Assembly (NCBI GenBank): GCA_040779335.1
Contig: JBFONV010000004.1
Location: 124,001 to 188,000 of the forward strand
DNA from: JBFONV01 sp040779335
Lineage (GTDB): Bacteria; Pseudomonadota; Gammaproteobacteria; Enterobacterales; Alteromonadaceae
Reading direction: 5' to 3'
Length of the DNA: 64,000 nt
Each line of letters opens with the position of its first letter. Positions within the stretch are counted from its first letter, which is position 1. Below are positions 42,478 to 51,510 of the stretch, in pieces. Under the pieces are notes generated by a model. That model did not search any database, was not told the origin of the DNA, and saw only the letters and a program-made list of their open reading frames with translations. The position numbers and the translations under genes are program-made.

Positions 42478-43653
42478 TTACTTAGCGCGTTCTTCCAGTA
42501 TCGCTACTGCAGGTAATTTTTTACCTTCTAAAAACTCTAAAAATGCGCCACCGCCAGTTGAAATATAAGACACTTTGTCAGCAATATTATATTTATCTAC
42601 CGCGGCTAAGGTATCGCCACCACCAGCAATTGAGAACGCTTTACTATTAGCAATAGCATGGGCAATGGTTTCAGTTCCGGTGCCAAATTGGTCAAATTCA
42701 AAAACACCAACAGGGCCGTTCCAGACAATAGTACCCGCGTTCTCTATGATCTTTGCCAGTGCTTGTGCTGAATCTGGACCAATATCAAAAATCATATCTT
42801 CATCGGTAACATCGGCAACATTTTTAAGGGTTGCTACCGCTGTTTCTGAAAACTCTTGTCCGACAATGACATCGGTAGGCACAGGAATATCGCCATTGTT
42901 GGCTTTCGCTTGCGCCGTTAAGCGTTGTGCTTCTGCAACTAAGTCTGCTTCAAATAATGATTTACCAACATTGTGACCACTTGCGGCAATAAAGGTGTTT
43001 GCAATGCCGCCACCAACAACTAGTTGGTCAACAATACCGGCAAGTGATTCTAAAACGGTTAGTTTTGTTGACACTTTTGAACCACCAACAATCGCCACTA
43101 AAGGACGGGCAGGGTTATCGAGTGCTTTAGAAAGTGCCGATAACTCACCCGCTAATAAAGGGCCCGCACAAGCGGTTGGCGCAAACTTAGCAACGCCGTG
43201 AGTACTTGCTTGGGCGCGATGGGCAGTGCCAAATGCATCCATGACAAAAACGTCACAAAGGGCGGCTAATTGTTTTGATAAGGTTTCATCATTTTTCTTT
43301 TCGCCAACATTAAAACGAATATTTTCAAAGATGACTAATTCACCAACATTAACGTCTACACCATCAAGGTAATCTTTAACTAAACGTACAGGGTAATTTA
43401 ACGCCGCGGCTAAATAGTCAGCGACAGGTTGCAAAGAAAACTCAGGGTTAAATTCACCTTCAGTTGGACGACCAAGGTGAGACATAACCATTACTTTTGC
43501 ACCAGCTTCTAAAGCGGCTTTAAGCGTTGGCAATGCTGCTTTTAAGCGAGCATCTGAAGTGATTTTTCCGTCCTTAACAGGAACGTTTAAGTCTTCACGA
43601 ATAAGGACGCGTTTATCGGTTAAGTTTAAATCAGTCATTTTGATGACAGACAT
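42478..43653 (-). CDS. pgk: phosphoglycerate kinase
   Basis: 391 residues, the usual length. N-domain KRVLIREDLNVPVKDGKITSDARLKAALPTL, VMSHLGRPTEGE, ENIRFNVGEKKND and FVMDAFGTAHRAQAST; C-domain with VGGSKVSTKL, the GGGIANTF loop and VWNGPVGVFE, ending with the GGGDTLAA and STGGGAFLEFLEG nucleotide loops. Makes ATP from 1,3-bisphosphoglycerate. Follows epd, as in many gammaproteobacteria, and is closed by a terminator. Confidence 0.96.
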   Translation of the reverse strand: MSVIKMTDLNLTDKRVLIREDLNVPVKDGKITSDARLKAALPTLKAALEAGAKVMVMSHLGRPTEGEFNPEFSLQPVADYLAAALNYPVRLVKDYLDGVDVNVGELVIFENIRFNVGEKKNDETLSKQLAALCDVFVMDAFGTAHRAQASTHGVAKFAPTACAGPLLAGELSALSKALDNPARPLVAIVGGSKVSTKLTVLESLAGIVDQLVVGGGIANTFIAASGHNVGKSLFEADLVAEAQRLTAQAKANNGDIPVPTDVIVGQEFSETAVATLKNVADVTDEDMIFDIGPDSAQALAKIIENAGTIVWNGPVGVFEFDQFGTGTETIAHAIANSKAFSIAGGGDTLAAVDKYNIADKVSYISTGGGAFLEFLEGKKLPAVAILEERAK

Positions 43654-43776
43654 GGTAAGTCTCCCTTTATCTGGCTTTACGGCTCCGTTTATCGAGCCGC
43701 TCGTGGTAAATTAAATAATTGAATTTGTTGTTAACAATGTAACAATTTTATTGTTAAACAGTTTAGTTTATTACGT

Positions 43777-44793
43777 TTATGACATTACTTTTGCCATTGC
43801 GCCTGCGGTATCTAGCATTCTATTCGCAAATCCCCATTCGTTGTCACACCAAATGAGTAATTTTACCAAGCGTTTATGGCTCACACGGGTTTGGTTACCA
43901 TCAACAATACAAGAATGCGGATCATGATTAAAATCGATAGAAACCAGTGGTTCTTCGGTATAACCTAATATGCCGCTTAAACCATTATTTTGCGCCTGTT
44001 GAATAGCATTGTTGATGTCGGCAATGGTAACATCGTTGTTTAATGTCAGACTTAAATCCATGGCTGTAACATTCACTGTTGGTACGCGCACCGCAATGGC
44101 TTCAAACCGACCAGAAAACTGAGGTAATATACGCTCTATTCCCTTAGCCAATTGAGTATCTACCGGAATAATCGATTGACTCGCCGCGCGTGTTCTACGC
44201 AAGTCACTATGATATGCATCGATAACCTGTTGATCATGCATGGAAGAATGTATGGTGGTAATCGTGCCGCTTTCCACGCCAAACATATCATCAATAACTT
44301 TTATCACTGGCACTACGCAATTGGTGGTGCACGACCCATTTGAGATAATTTTATCTGCTTTGGTCAGTGTATGGTGATTAATGCCATAAATAATGGTGGC
44401 ATCTAAATCTTGCGAGCCAGGATGTGAATACAGTACTTTTTTAGCGCCTTGACGTTGATGAATAAGGCCATCTTCTCTGTTACCGTATTTACCCGTGCAA
44501 TCGAGAACGATATCAACATCAAGATCTTGCCAAGGTAATTCATTGATATTTTTGATATGCGTTAATTGCACATCATTACCGGCGATATTTAACTTGTTAT
44601 TATCGAGCTTTACTGAAAAAGGAAAACGACCGTGGGTAGTGTCGTATTTTAGTAAATGTGCAATGCCTTCTGGCGCGGCTAATTCATTAATCGCAACCAA
44701 ATTGAATTCGTCAGTTCTGCCGTTTTCGAATAATGCTCTTGCGATGCTTCTTCCAATACGACCAAAGCCATTAATGGCAATATTTACCGTCAT
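43777..44793 (-). CDS. epd: erythrose-4-phosphate dehydrogenase
   Basis: 338 residues of the GAPDH superfamily: INGFGRIGRSIARAL cofactor loop, SCTTNC with the catalytic Cys and the HSSMHDQQVIDAYH segment that replaces the HSYTNDQ of true GAPDH, pointing to Epd. NDPHSCIVD and WCDNEWGFANRM are also present. Oxidises erythrose 4-phosphate to 4-phosphoerythronate for pyridoxal-phosphate synthesis. Lies between tkt, whose product is its substrate, and pgk. Confidence 0.9.
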   Translation of the reverse strand: MTVNIAINGFGRIGRSIARALFENGRTDEFNLVAINELAAPEGIAHLLKYDTTHGRFPFSVKLDNNKLNIAGNDVQLTHIKNINELPWQDLDVDIVLDCTGKYGNREDGLIHQRQGAKKVLYSHPGSQDLDATIIYGINHHTLTKADKIISNGSCTTNCVVPVIKVIDDMFGVESGTITTIHSSMHDQQVIDAYHSDLRRTRAASQSIIPVDTQLAKGIERILPQFSGRFEAIAVRVPTVNVTAMDLSLTLNNDVTIADINNAIQQAQNNGLSGILGYTEEPLVSIDFNHDPHSCIVDGNQTRVSHKRLVKLLIWCDNEWGFANRMLDTAGAMAKVMS

Positions 44794-44834
44794 AATTTTT
44801 CAGCTTAATGATGAGTGTAACAGTGCATAATAAA

Positions 44835-44870
44835 CGCTGTCTGCATGAAGGAATATTGAAGCAGACAGCG
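44835..44870 (-). terminator. terminator after transketolase
   Basis: CGCTGTCTGC and GCAGACAGCG pair perfectly over a 16-base loop; on the minus strand TTTATTAT follows. It separates tkt from epd. Confidence 0.75.
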
Positions 44871-44890
44871 CTTTTATACGTAGAACGATA

Positions 44891-46885
44891 TTAATTTAAG
44901 CTGTTAACCGTATTAACGATATTTTCAACGGTAAAGCCAAAGTGTTCCATTAATACTCCACCAGGAGCAGACTCACCAAAGGTCGTCATACCAACAACCT
45001 TGCCGCCAAAACCAACGTACTTGTACCAAAAATCGGTATGAGCCGCTTCAATGGCAACACGTTTAGTTACGCTAGCAGGTAAAATGCTTTCTTTATATTG
45101 CGCATCTTGTACGTCAAAAATATTGGTTGAAGGCATTGATACTACACGTACTTTTTGACCATTTTCAGCTAACGTTTCAGCAGCTTTAACGGCAAGTGAT
45201 ACTTCAGAACCCGTTGCGATTAAAATAACGTCTGGCTGACCGTCACAATCAACAAGCGCATAAGCGCCTTTAGCAATATCACTTACTTGTTGGTTGTTAC
45301 GCGACATGGCCGGTAAACCTTGGCGGCTAAAAATTAGCGACGTTGGCGCTTGTTGACGCTCAACCGCATTTTTCCATGCAACTGCAGATTCAGTCGCATC
45401 ACAAGGGCGCCACGTCACCATATTTGGTGTGGTTCTTAAGTTGGTTAATTGTTCAACTGGTTGGTGAGTTGGACCATCTTCACCTTGTCCGATAGAGTCG
45501 TGGGTATACACAAAAATGTTTTGAATACCCATTAACGCAGACATACGCACAGCATTGCGCGCATATTCCATAAACATCATGAAAGTAGCACCGTAATTGA
45601 TAAAACCACCGTGTAATGAAATACCGTTCATGATGCCGCTCATACCAAATTCACGAACACCGTAGTAAATGTAGTTACCTGCCGGATCGCTCTCAATACC
45701 TTTCGAACCCGACCATAAGGTTAAGTTTGAACCAGCTAAGTCAGCTGAACCACCTAATAACTCCGGTAATGCATGACCGAACGCTTCAATTATTTTTTGT
45801 GATGCTTGGCGTGAGGCAATGTTTTCACCTTTCGCTTGAAACTCTGCTATTAGCGCATTGGCTTTAGCTTCAAAATCGCTCGGCAAATCACCTTTGATCA
45901 CACGACGATCATATTCTGCAGCAAGCGCTGGATGAGCAGCTTGATAAGCGGCGAATTTTTCTGACCACGCACTTTGATGCGTTTGACCTTTTTCTTTTTG
46001 ATCCCACTGTGCATAAACGTCAGCAGGGATTTCAAAAGGCGCGTGTGGCCAATTCAAAAATTCACGTGCTGCTGCTATTTCGTCATCACCTAATGGTGCG
46101 CCGTGACAATCGTGGCTTCCAGATTTATTCGGAGAACCAAAACCAATAATCGTTTTACAACAAATCATGGTTGGTTTATCAGTAATTGATTTTGCTTCAC
46201 TAATTGCCGCAGCAATAGCGGCAGAGTCGTGACCGTCAACACCACTGATCACATGCCAACCGTAAGCGGCAAAGCGGGCAGGGGTATCATCGGTAAACCA
46301 GCCTTCAACATGACCATCGATAGAAATACCGTTGTCATCCCAAAAAGCAATTAATTTACCTAAACCTAAAGTACCAGCTAATGAACAGGCTTCATGAGAA
46401 ATGCCTTCCATTAAACAACCGTCACCTAAAAAGCAATAAGTGAAGTGGTCAACAATGTCGTGACCTTCGCGATTAAACTGTGCCGCTAAGGTTTTCTCAG
46501 CAATTGCCATACCTACAGCATTTGATACACCAGCGCCTAAAGGCCCAGTTGTTGTTTCAACACCTGGCGTATAACCGTATTCAGGATGTCCTGGAGTTTT
46601 TGAATGCAATTGACGGAAGTTTTTCAACTCATCAATTGGCAAGTCATAACCGCTTAAATGCAGCAAAGAGTAGATCAACATAGAGCCATGACCGTTTGAT
46701 AAAACAAAACGATCACGATCAGCCCAGTTTGGATCAGTAGGGTTATGTTTGAGAAAATCTCGCCATAACACTTCGGCGATATCCGCCATTCCCATTGGGG
46801 CTCCAGGGTGACCTGATTTTGCTTTTTGTACGGCATCCATGCTTAAAGCTCGTATTGCATTGGCCAAATCTTGACGCGACGGCAT
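44891..46885 (-). CDS. tkt: transketolase
   Basis: 664 residues from the ATG at 46885 with TGGAG five bases before it; 25 open upstream codons lack a site. Thiamine-diphosphate fold: LSMDAVQKAKSGHPGAPMGMADIAEVLW, FVLSNGHGSMLIYSLLHLSGYDL, the GDGCLMEGISHEA...DDNGISIDG cofactor motif, and in the middle domain GVREFGMSGIMNGISLHGG and THDSIGQGEDGPTHQPVEQL. Pentose-phosphate pathway enzyme that supplies erythrose 4-phosphate for Epd. Confidence 0.96.
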   Translation of the reverse strand: MPSRQDLANAIRALSMDAVQKAKSGHPGAPMGMADIAEVLWRDFLKHNPTDPNWADRDRFVLSNGHGSMLIYSLLHLSGYDLPIDELKNFRQLHSKTPGHPEYGYTPGVETTTGPLGAGVSNAVGMAIAEKTLAAQFNREGHDIVDHFTYCFLGDGCLMEGISHEACSLAGTLGLGKLIAFWDDNGISIDGHVEGWFTDDTPARFAAYGWHVISGVDGHDSAAIAAAISEAKSITDKPTMICCKTIIGFGSPNKSGSHDCHGAPLGDDEIAAAREFLNWPHAPFEIPADVYAQWDQKEKGQTHQSAWSEKFAAYQAAHPALAAEYDRRVIKGDLPSDFEAKANALIAEFQAKGENIASRQASQKIIEAFGHALPELLGGSADLAGSNLTLWSGSKGIESDPAGNYIYYGVREFGMSGIMNGISLHGGFINYGATFMMFMEYARNAVRMSALMGIQNIFVYTHDSIGQGEDGPTHQPVEQLTNLRTTPNMVTWRPCDATESAVAWKNAVERQQAPTSLIFSRQGLPAMSRNNQQVSDIAKGAYALVDCDGQPDVILIATGSEVSLAVKAAETLAENGQKVRVVSMPSTNIFDVQDAQYKESILPASVTKRVAIEAAHTDFWYKYVGFGGKVVGMTTFGESAPGGVLMEHFGFTVENIVNTVNSLN

Positions 46886-47225
46886 AATTGCTCCAGATAA
46901 TTTGTATTTGAGAGGATAAATTCTGCGCGTATTTTCGCCCAGAGTACCCCCTGACTGCAAATTTAATTACGCTATTTGTTATATTTTTTTGTGTTAGATA
47001 ATTTTCAAAATTAAATTTTAGGCCACTAACATAAATTATTTAATAACAGCAGTAAGTTACCAATAATTCCCTCAACGATATAAAAATGCCATATTTCTGT
47101 ATAAAAAATCGACTTATTTCATTTAAGCCATTGATTTATATTTTTTAATACTATAGATTTATGCAGTTATATTTTGCAGTACAAAAAGAATAAGAAATTT
47201 TAGTTACCTGACGGACAGGAAAAAA
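46886..47225. other. A+T-rich intergenic region
   Basis: 340 bases between the divergent tkt gene and a small ORF; it must hold both promoters. I saw no further gene, RNA or strong dyad. Confidence 0.4.
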
Positions 47226-47363
47226 ATGAATAAGTCGTCTTCAAGGGGAATTAAACTGACAACGGTGATATTTGCAGTCTTGGTATTAGCGGTGTCGGCG
47301 GTATTGAGTAACACCTCAATTGCTGATGACAGGGAAGTGGCGCTTGAACAATCAAACAATTAG
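47226..47363 (+). CDS. small membrane or secreted peptide (45 residues)
   Basis: A 45-codon frame with ACAGGA five bases before its ATG and an intrinsic terminator 18 bases after its stop. It encodes a basic N-terminus (MNKSSSRGIK), a hydrophobic helix (LTTVIFAVLVLAVSAVL) and an acidic tail (ADDREVALEQSNN), like a signal peptide with a very short mature part or a single-helix membrane peptide. Function unknown. It may be a core-genome neighbour of tkt, or part of the island that follows. Confidence 0.55.
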   Translation: MNKSSSRGIKLTTVIFAVLVLAVSAVLSNTSIADDREVALEQSNN

Positions 47364-47380
47364 ATTGCATAAAAACTTAT

Positions 47381-47410
47381 AAAGCCTTGCTAAACAGCGA
47401 GGCTTTTTTT
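47381..47410 (+). terminator. intrinsic terminator after the 45-residue gene
   Basis: AAAGCCTTGCT and AGCGAGGCTTT pair with one G-T over AAAC, followed by TTTTTTAT. Confidence 0.88.
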
Positions 47411-47540
47411 ATGACTAAATTTTATTCAAATCATTAAAGGTTAGATATTTCAAGGGAAGATGCTCATTACACATTTTTCAGTTGGCGACTAGAAAGCGGG
47501 AATGTAATTTGTTGTAACCTTATTGTACTTTAAATAACAG

Positions 47541-47873
47541 TACTTAAGTCATTGACATATTTTGCCAGTAATAATAGATTAATGATGCACAAGCGTATCG
47601 CTTGTTTATTGCAGCCAACTATATATGCTCCAGGTTTTGCCCTTGACGGGCGGTTCTTAAGAACCTATGCGCAAGAAGTTTACGGTCGCCAACCCCAAGG
47701 ACTACGATAGTTTCCCTTCGGTCACTACCTTGCCTTGAGGCAGGCAGTCGCACTTTCAGTGCTCTGGATATACTGACTTTAAAAATACAAGCTGCTGCTG
47801 AGAGTTAGTTGGTGTAGATAATAGTATTTTTATTTGCTTAGGCAATTTAGGTCTTAGGACTAAGTCAGTATCC
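47541..47873 (+). ncRNA. candidate retron msr-msd non-coding RNA
   Basis: The non-coding stretch directly upstream of the reverse transcriptase is packed with hairpins: ACAAGCG-TAT-CGCTTGT (47589-47605), GCCC-TTGAC-GGGC (47639-47651), GGTTCT-TA-AGAACC (47652-47665), CAAGG/CCTTG with inner TAGT/ACTA (47696-47732), TGCC-TTGA-GGCA, overlapping it (47731-47742), and GCAC-TTTCA-GTGC (47750-47762). A longer imperfect hairpin joins 47766-47779 to 47862-47873 (GGATA, CTGACTT with AAGTCAG, TATCC). Possible flanking a1/a2 complementarity joins 47542-47566 to 47841-47865. No protein frame is convincing here. Placement matches retrons; the exact ends, branching G and msd cannot be fixed by eye. Confidence 0.5.
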
Positions 47874-47881
47874 ATTTCCTC

Positions 47882-49069
47882 ATGGATTTTATTAAAATGG
47901 ATATACCAAAGTATAGACATCCTCCATATACGAGCTTGAATAAGTTATGTGGAATGCTTCGTATTTCAATATTTGATCTTGAATGTCTATTATCTGCACC
48001 GGTTGAACTACGCTATAAAGAACCTAAGACTGCGGCTTATAAAAAAGATGGAACAAAAAGAATAATCAAGTGTCCTTCGAAAGAATTAAGAAGTATTCAA
48101 GAAAAGATTAATAACAATATATTTAAAACAGGTTTTTATTGGCCAAAATATTTGTTTGGTTCTATTCCTACAAGTTCAGCCCTATCAAATCGTGATTATG
48201 TCTCCTGTGTAGATTTACATTGTCGCGCTAAAAGTATTTGTAAAATTGATATCTCTAATTTTTTCGATAATGTGCACATATCTCTAGTTAGAGATATGTT
48301 TAAAAATTTATGTCACTTTTCTGATGATGTCTCCGATGTTTTAGCTGAACTATGTTGTTATAAAGAGTTTTTAGTACAGGGAGCTTTAACTTCTAGTTAC
48401 ATTGCTACTTTGATTCTTTGGGATGAAGAACCAAATATAGTAGAGAACTTAAAAAGAAAAGGTTTAGTGTATACAAGGCTTGTGGATGATATTACGGTTT
48501 CGTCTAAAGTCTCCAATTATAATTTTGATATTGCAACAAAGCGTATTGAAAGTATGCTCCTTAAAAAAGACTTACCAATAAATAAAGAAAAGTTTGAATA
48601 CAGCTACCTATCAATTGAACCACTAACTGTGCATGGGCTAAGGGTCTCATTTGATAAACCTAAGTTACCCCAGAATGAAAGTAATAATATAAGAGCTTCG
48701 GTCAAAAATTTGGAAAACCTAGCTGGATTAGATGGAGCTAGAACAACGATGTGGTTTAGAACTGATTATAATCGTTGCATGGGAAGAGTTAACAAGCTGG
48801 CTAGAGTTAAAAATAATAAACATAAAGCTCTTGTTAAAAGGCTAAAAGCAATTGATCCGCTTCCTTCTCTTAATGATATTAAGTATGCTCGATTAAGATA
48901 TCGTAATTTAAAAAATGACTACACGAGAAAAAAAGATACGTATAACTATAAAAAACGGTATCACAAATTAAATCAGAGGTTACATTTAATTAGTAAGACC
49001 TACCCAGATATAGCTAAAAAACTTCGTGAATCTCTAAAGAGTATCCCTCCAGATGATAAAAAAAAATAA
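47882..49069 (+). CDS. retron-type reverse transcriptase
   Basis: 395 residues. RT motifs: KDGTKRIIKCPSKELRSIQEKI (finger region), ICKIDISNFFDNV (DISNFF 123-128), LVQGALTSSYIATLIL (QG 166-167), and catalytic YTRLVDDITVSS (VDD 201-203), where YxDD has Leu for Tyr. A VHGL (250-253) corresponds to the VTG motif of retron RTs, and CVDLH (109-113) to the NAxxH motif. A long Lys/Arg-rich C-terminal region (300-395) follows. There is no good Shine-Dalgarno. The gene is clearly richer in A+T than the flanking metabolic genes, a sign of transfer. It should reverse transcribe the upstream RNA into msDNA. Confidence 0.8.
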   Translation: MDFIKMDIPKYRHPPYTSLNKLCGMLRISIFDLECLLSAPVELRYKEPKTAAYKKDGTKRIIKCPSKELRSIQEKINNNIFKTGFYWPKYLFGSIPTSSALSNRDYVSCVDLHCRAKSICKIDISNFFDNVHISLVRDMFKNLCHFSDDVSDVLAELCCYKEFLVQGALTSSYIATLILWDEEPNIVENLKRKGLVYTRLVDDITVSSKVSNYNFDIATKRIESMLLKKDLPINKEKFEYSYLSIEPLTVHGLRVSFDKPKLPQNESNNIRASVKNLENLAGLDGARTTMWFRTDYNRCMGRVNKLARVKNNKHKALVKRLKAIDPLPSLNDIKYARLRYRNLKNDYTRKKDTYNYKKRYHKLNQRLHLISKTYPDIAKKLRESLKSIPPDDKKK

Positions 49070-49820
49070 TATAAAAATGGTAGGCAATATTTTATCAACT
49101 AAAAATAGAATAAATTTGCACTTGATAGCTCCATTATATTTTATCGGTGTTGTTCTTTTATATTTATTTGTGTTGGTGTGTACTGAATTTTACACTGACG
49201 AAAATCTATTATTTGGATTTTGTCTTAGTGAAAACTGCTTAGATTTTTTAAACCGTCGTTTCGAAAGAACACTTGCTATTTTTGATTGGGTGTTAAAGGT
49301 CGGAGCTATTTGGTTTGCGCTTAGCTCTTTAGTTTTAGGTATTAGAACCTTTGAATTAGCCCAAAGGAATAGTGTTACGAACAATCACATAAATAATTTT
49401 AAATCATTTTGCGACTACATTAACTCGGAAATTAAAAACTTTAAATATTTAAAAAAGAACAAAATTGATCTTTATAAGTTATATGATTTAGTGTTTCCAA
49501 AATCTAAAGTAGGTGAACTAACGGAATTCACTGATTACGAAAAGGTTGTAAAGAACTTAAGAAATCAATTAATTGAATCTTCAAAAATTTTTAAGCGGAA
49601 AACTTCTGGCAGTATTAGTGTTTTTGATTATGAAAAGCATCAGTTAAATCTTATTAAAGTTGTTGAAAAACTTGGTGTAGAGCTTTCACATTTGCATCGT
49701 AACGACTTCTATTTTATTGAAGATGATATTATCAAGTTTATTGATATGGTAACGAAGACATTTACTACTATTGGAGATAAACCCATACTTCTTCAGACTA
49801 TTAACAGACATTATAGGTAA
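49053..49820 (+). CDS. two-helix membrane protein, probable retron effector
   Basis: 255 residues overlapping the RT gene by 17 bases; an ATG at 49077 is an alternative start. Two membrane helices (about residues 24-46 and 76-98) flank a short loop with two Cys, followed by a mainly helical, charged cytoplasmic domain (about 105-255). RT plus two-helix effector is the plan of type IV retrons such as Ec48 (Eco6), where the effector harms the membrane when phage is sensed. Function here is inferred from position and topology. A+T-rich like the RT. Confidence 0.65.
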   Translation: MIKKNNIKMVGNILSTKNRINLHLIAPLYFIGVVLLYLFVLVCTEFYTDENLLFGFCLSENCLDFLNRRFERTLAIFDWVLKVGAIWFALSSLVLGIRTFELAQRNSVTNNHINNFKSFCDYINSEIKNFKYLKKNKIDLYKLYDLVFPKSKVGELTEFTDYEKVVKNLRNQLIESSKIFKRKTSGSISVFDYEKHQLNLIKVVEKLGVELSHLHRNDFYFIEDDIIKFIDMVTKTFTTIGDKPILLQTINRHYR

Positions 49821-49985
49821 ATTCTATTAGAACCTGTTTCATTAGAGTTATTGATATAAAATTTCTGAGCTGTGATTAACGGAGAAAACGGCGAAATCAT
49901 ATGTGTTGAGATTCATTAAAACTAGTACATAGAAGCCGATCGCAAATTCTAATGGTGTTATTTTTGATATGACTGTTTTATTTTA

Positions 49986-50062
49986 TGGCGACTTCGGCGC
50001 GATTCGAACGCGCGACCTGCCCCTTAGGAGGGGGCTGCTCTATCCAGCTGAGCTACGAAGCC
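49986..50062 (-). tRNA. tRNA-Arg (anticodon CCT)
   Basis: 77 bases including encoded CCA. Acceptor GGCTTCG pairs with CGAAGTC (one G-T); D arm GCTC/GAGC; anticodon arm GCCCC-CTCCTAA-GGGGC with CCT; T arm GCGCG-TTCGAAT-CGCGC. It flanks the retron-like island, and tRNA genes are frequent insertion sites, but I found no duplicated tRNA 3' end on the far side of the island. Confidence 0.95.
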
Positions 50063-50179
50063 ATATTAGATTGGTGTGATATTTTGCGGTAACTAATACC
50101 GACAAAAATTCTACCAAAGAATAGGCCACAGTAAAGTGATAAATACTTAATTTTTAGCAGGTTTGTCTTAAATCAAGCT

Positions 50180-50221
50180 AAGTGGTGAAAATATCGTCAG
50201 TCGACAATGATTTCACCACTT
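50180..50221. repeat. 11 bp inverted repeat after flgT (possible terminator)
   Basis: AAGTGGTGAAA and TTTCACCACTT are perfect complements 20 bases apart, 46 bases after the flgT stop. No strong T tract follows on the minus strand, so termination is plausible rather than certain. Confidence 0.5.
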
Positions 50222-50266
50222 ACCTGATTAGTTCATATGGCTAGCGCATTTGACTAAAGCAGCCGA

Positions 50267-51430
50267 TTAATACCTAACCGCTAAGTCACTTAATTGAATG
50301 TTACCTAAAATGTGATTGTCGGGTGTTACCGCACGAGCGCTTTCTTGCGATACTTGGGTGACTTTAACTTTGTAGGGACTAACGTTAAAACCTGCATAGT
50401 TTTTGCCATTGTCACTGATAAAATTGTTTGAGTGCAATAGAGAAAACTCATCGCCAACCTGAACGCCATGACGTTTACCCAGATTAATAGTGACCGTGTC
50501 ACCTTCTACTCGTACTATTTTCCCTCTTGTTGGTTGGCACATCATGTTTTCGTCAATATCGGTGCTAATTTCATCAAGCGTTTGATTAATGGCATCGCCA
50601 TATTCGCTACTCCAGAATACGTCACTATTAACGTCTACCTGCGCGCGTTTGGTAAAGGTCCAAGGGGCAGAGCTTTGATAATCTTTTGCAAAGACTAACT
50701 CACCGTTGCCGCCATTATATATGTATAACGATAAATTAAAGTGGCGATTAAATTCGTCTTCTTGCCAAAATTGCCAGCCATTGTTAACCGACTGAGCAAA
50801 GGATATGTCTGATATTTCAGAGTACATTACATATTGTGAATCAGTGATACTTGATAACGACATGGTTAAGGTTTTAATGCCTTCAGCATCTAAACTTTGA
50901 TTGAGGCGAGAAAATTGGGTTTTATTTTTTAAGGCAAGCTTGGTATCTAAATATTGCCCTTCTTTATTTAAACGTTTGGAGAGGTTTTGCATAAGCTCGG
51001 CGCCAACCTCATAAATGCCGCCAATGTTGGCTTGTTCACGATGCAGTAATTTACTGCGCGTCAATAATAAGGTTTTGCGATAATCAGACGAGAAACATTG
51101 TTTTTCTTGCGGAAAGATATCGGCGCGAATGGTTACCGTCACCATATCATCGACATAGTTCTCGCTAACCAGCTCTAACGAATTAACGGTGCCACTGGCG
51201 CGTATGCTAATTTCGTCTTGGGTGAGTAGACCATTAACCACTTGCTGGGCACTGGAAACTGAGGCACCAGCAACTAATAAGGCTTTTTTTAACGCACCTT
51301 CCATCGCCCGTGTTTTTGCGCGGTGGTTATCGCCGTTTTTTATATACGCTTGTCCTTGTGTTTCATACCATTGGCCAAAGCTGGAAAAACTGGCCAGGAT
51401 AGATATTATGGGTAAAAGCCAAATACGCAT
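50267..51430 (-). CDS. flgT: flagellar assembly protein FlgT (H-ring)
   Basis: 387 residues with a signal peptide. The N-domain (WYETQGQAYIKNGDNHRAKTRAMEGALKKALLVAGASVSSAQQVVNGLLTQDEI), the middle domain and the C-terminal SH3-like part (VGDEFSLLHSNNF) match Vibrio FlgT, which builds the H ring around the basal body and is needed for polar flagellar motors. Divergent from flgO-flgP, with a sigma-54-type promoter at 51475-51491. Confidence 0.9.
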   Translation of the reverse strand: MRIWLLPIISILASFSSFGQWYETQGQAYIKNGDNHRAKTRAMEGALKKALLVAGASVSSAQQVVNGLLTQDEISIRASGTVNSLELVSENYVDDMVTVTIRADIFPQEKQCFSSDYRKTLLLTRSKLLHREQANIGGIYEVGAELMQNLSKRLNKEGQYLDTKLALKNKTQFSRLNQSLDAEGIKTLTMSLSSITDSQYVMYSEISDISFAQSVNNGWQFWQEDEFNRHFNLSLYIYNGGNGELVFAKDYQSSAPWTFTKRAQVDVNSDVFWSSEYGDAINQTLDEISTDIDENMMCQPTRGKIVRVEGDTVTINLGKRHGVQVGDEFSLLHSNNFISDNGKNYAGFNVSPYKVKVTQVSQESARAVTPDNHILGNIQLSDLAVRY

Positions 51431-51474
51431 ATTCTTTCACTTATAAAGTTGGTTTAATTACTGCTTTCAAATTA

Positions 51475-51491
51475 TGCAGGTTTTATGCCTA
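51475..51491 (-). promoter_or_regulatory. sigma-54 promoter candidate for flgT
   Basis: On the minus strand TAGGCATAAAACCTGCA: GG and GC ten bases apart, close to YTGGCACG-N4-TTGCW, about 45 bases before the flgT ATG. Confidence 0.55.
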
Positions 51492-51510
51492 GATAAAAAG
51501 TGTCTATATG

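Noticed and set aside
42575..43201. Plus-strand frames opposite pgk
   Set aside because: Shadows of a clearly identified gene on the other strand.
43777..44793. Assignment of epd as glycolytic GAPDH
   Set aside because: The HSSMHDQQVIDAYH segment and position between tkt and pgk point to erythrose-4-phosphate dehydrogenase.
47580..47780. Integron attC or IS end upstream of the RT
   Set aside because: The hairpins lack attC core sites (R and L boxes), and no transposase or integrase gene is present.
47882..49069. Group II intron reverse transcriptase
   Set aside because: No maturase or endonuclease domain and no intron ends; the linked two-helix gene and upstream RNA fit a retron better.
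49821..50062. Attachment-site duplication of the tRNA-Arg 3' end around the island
   Set aside because: I looked for a copy of the T-arm/3' end near 47400-47600 and found none.
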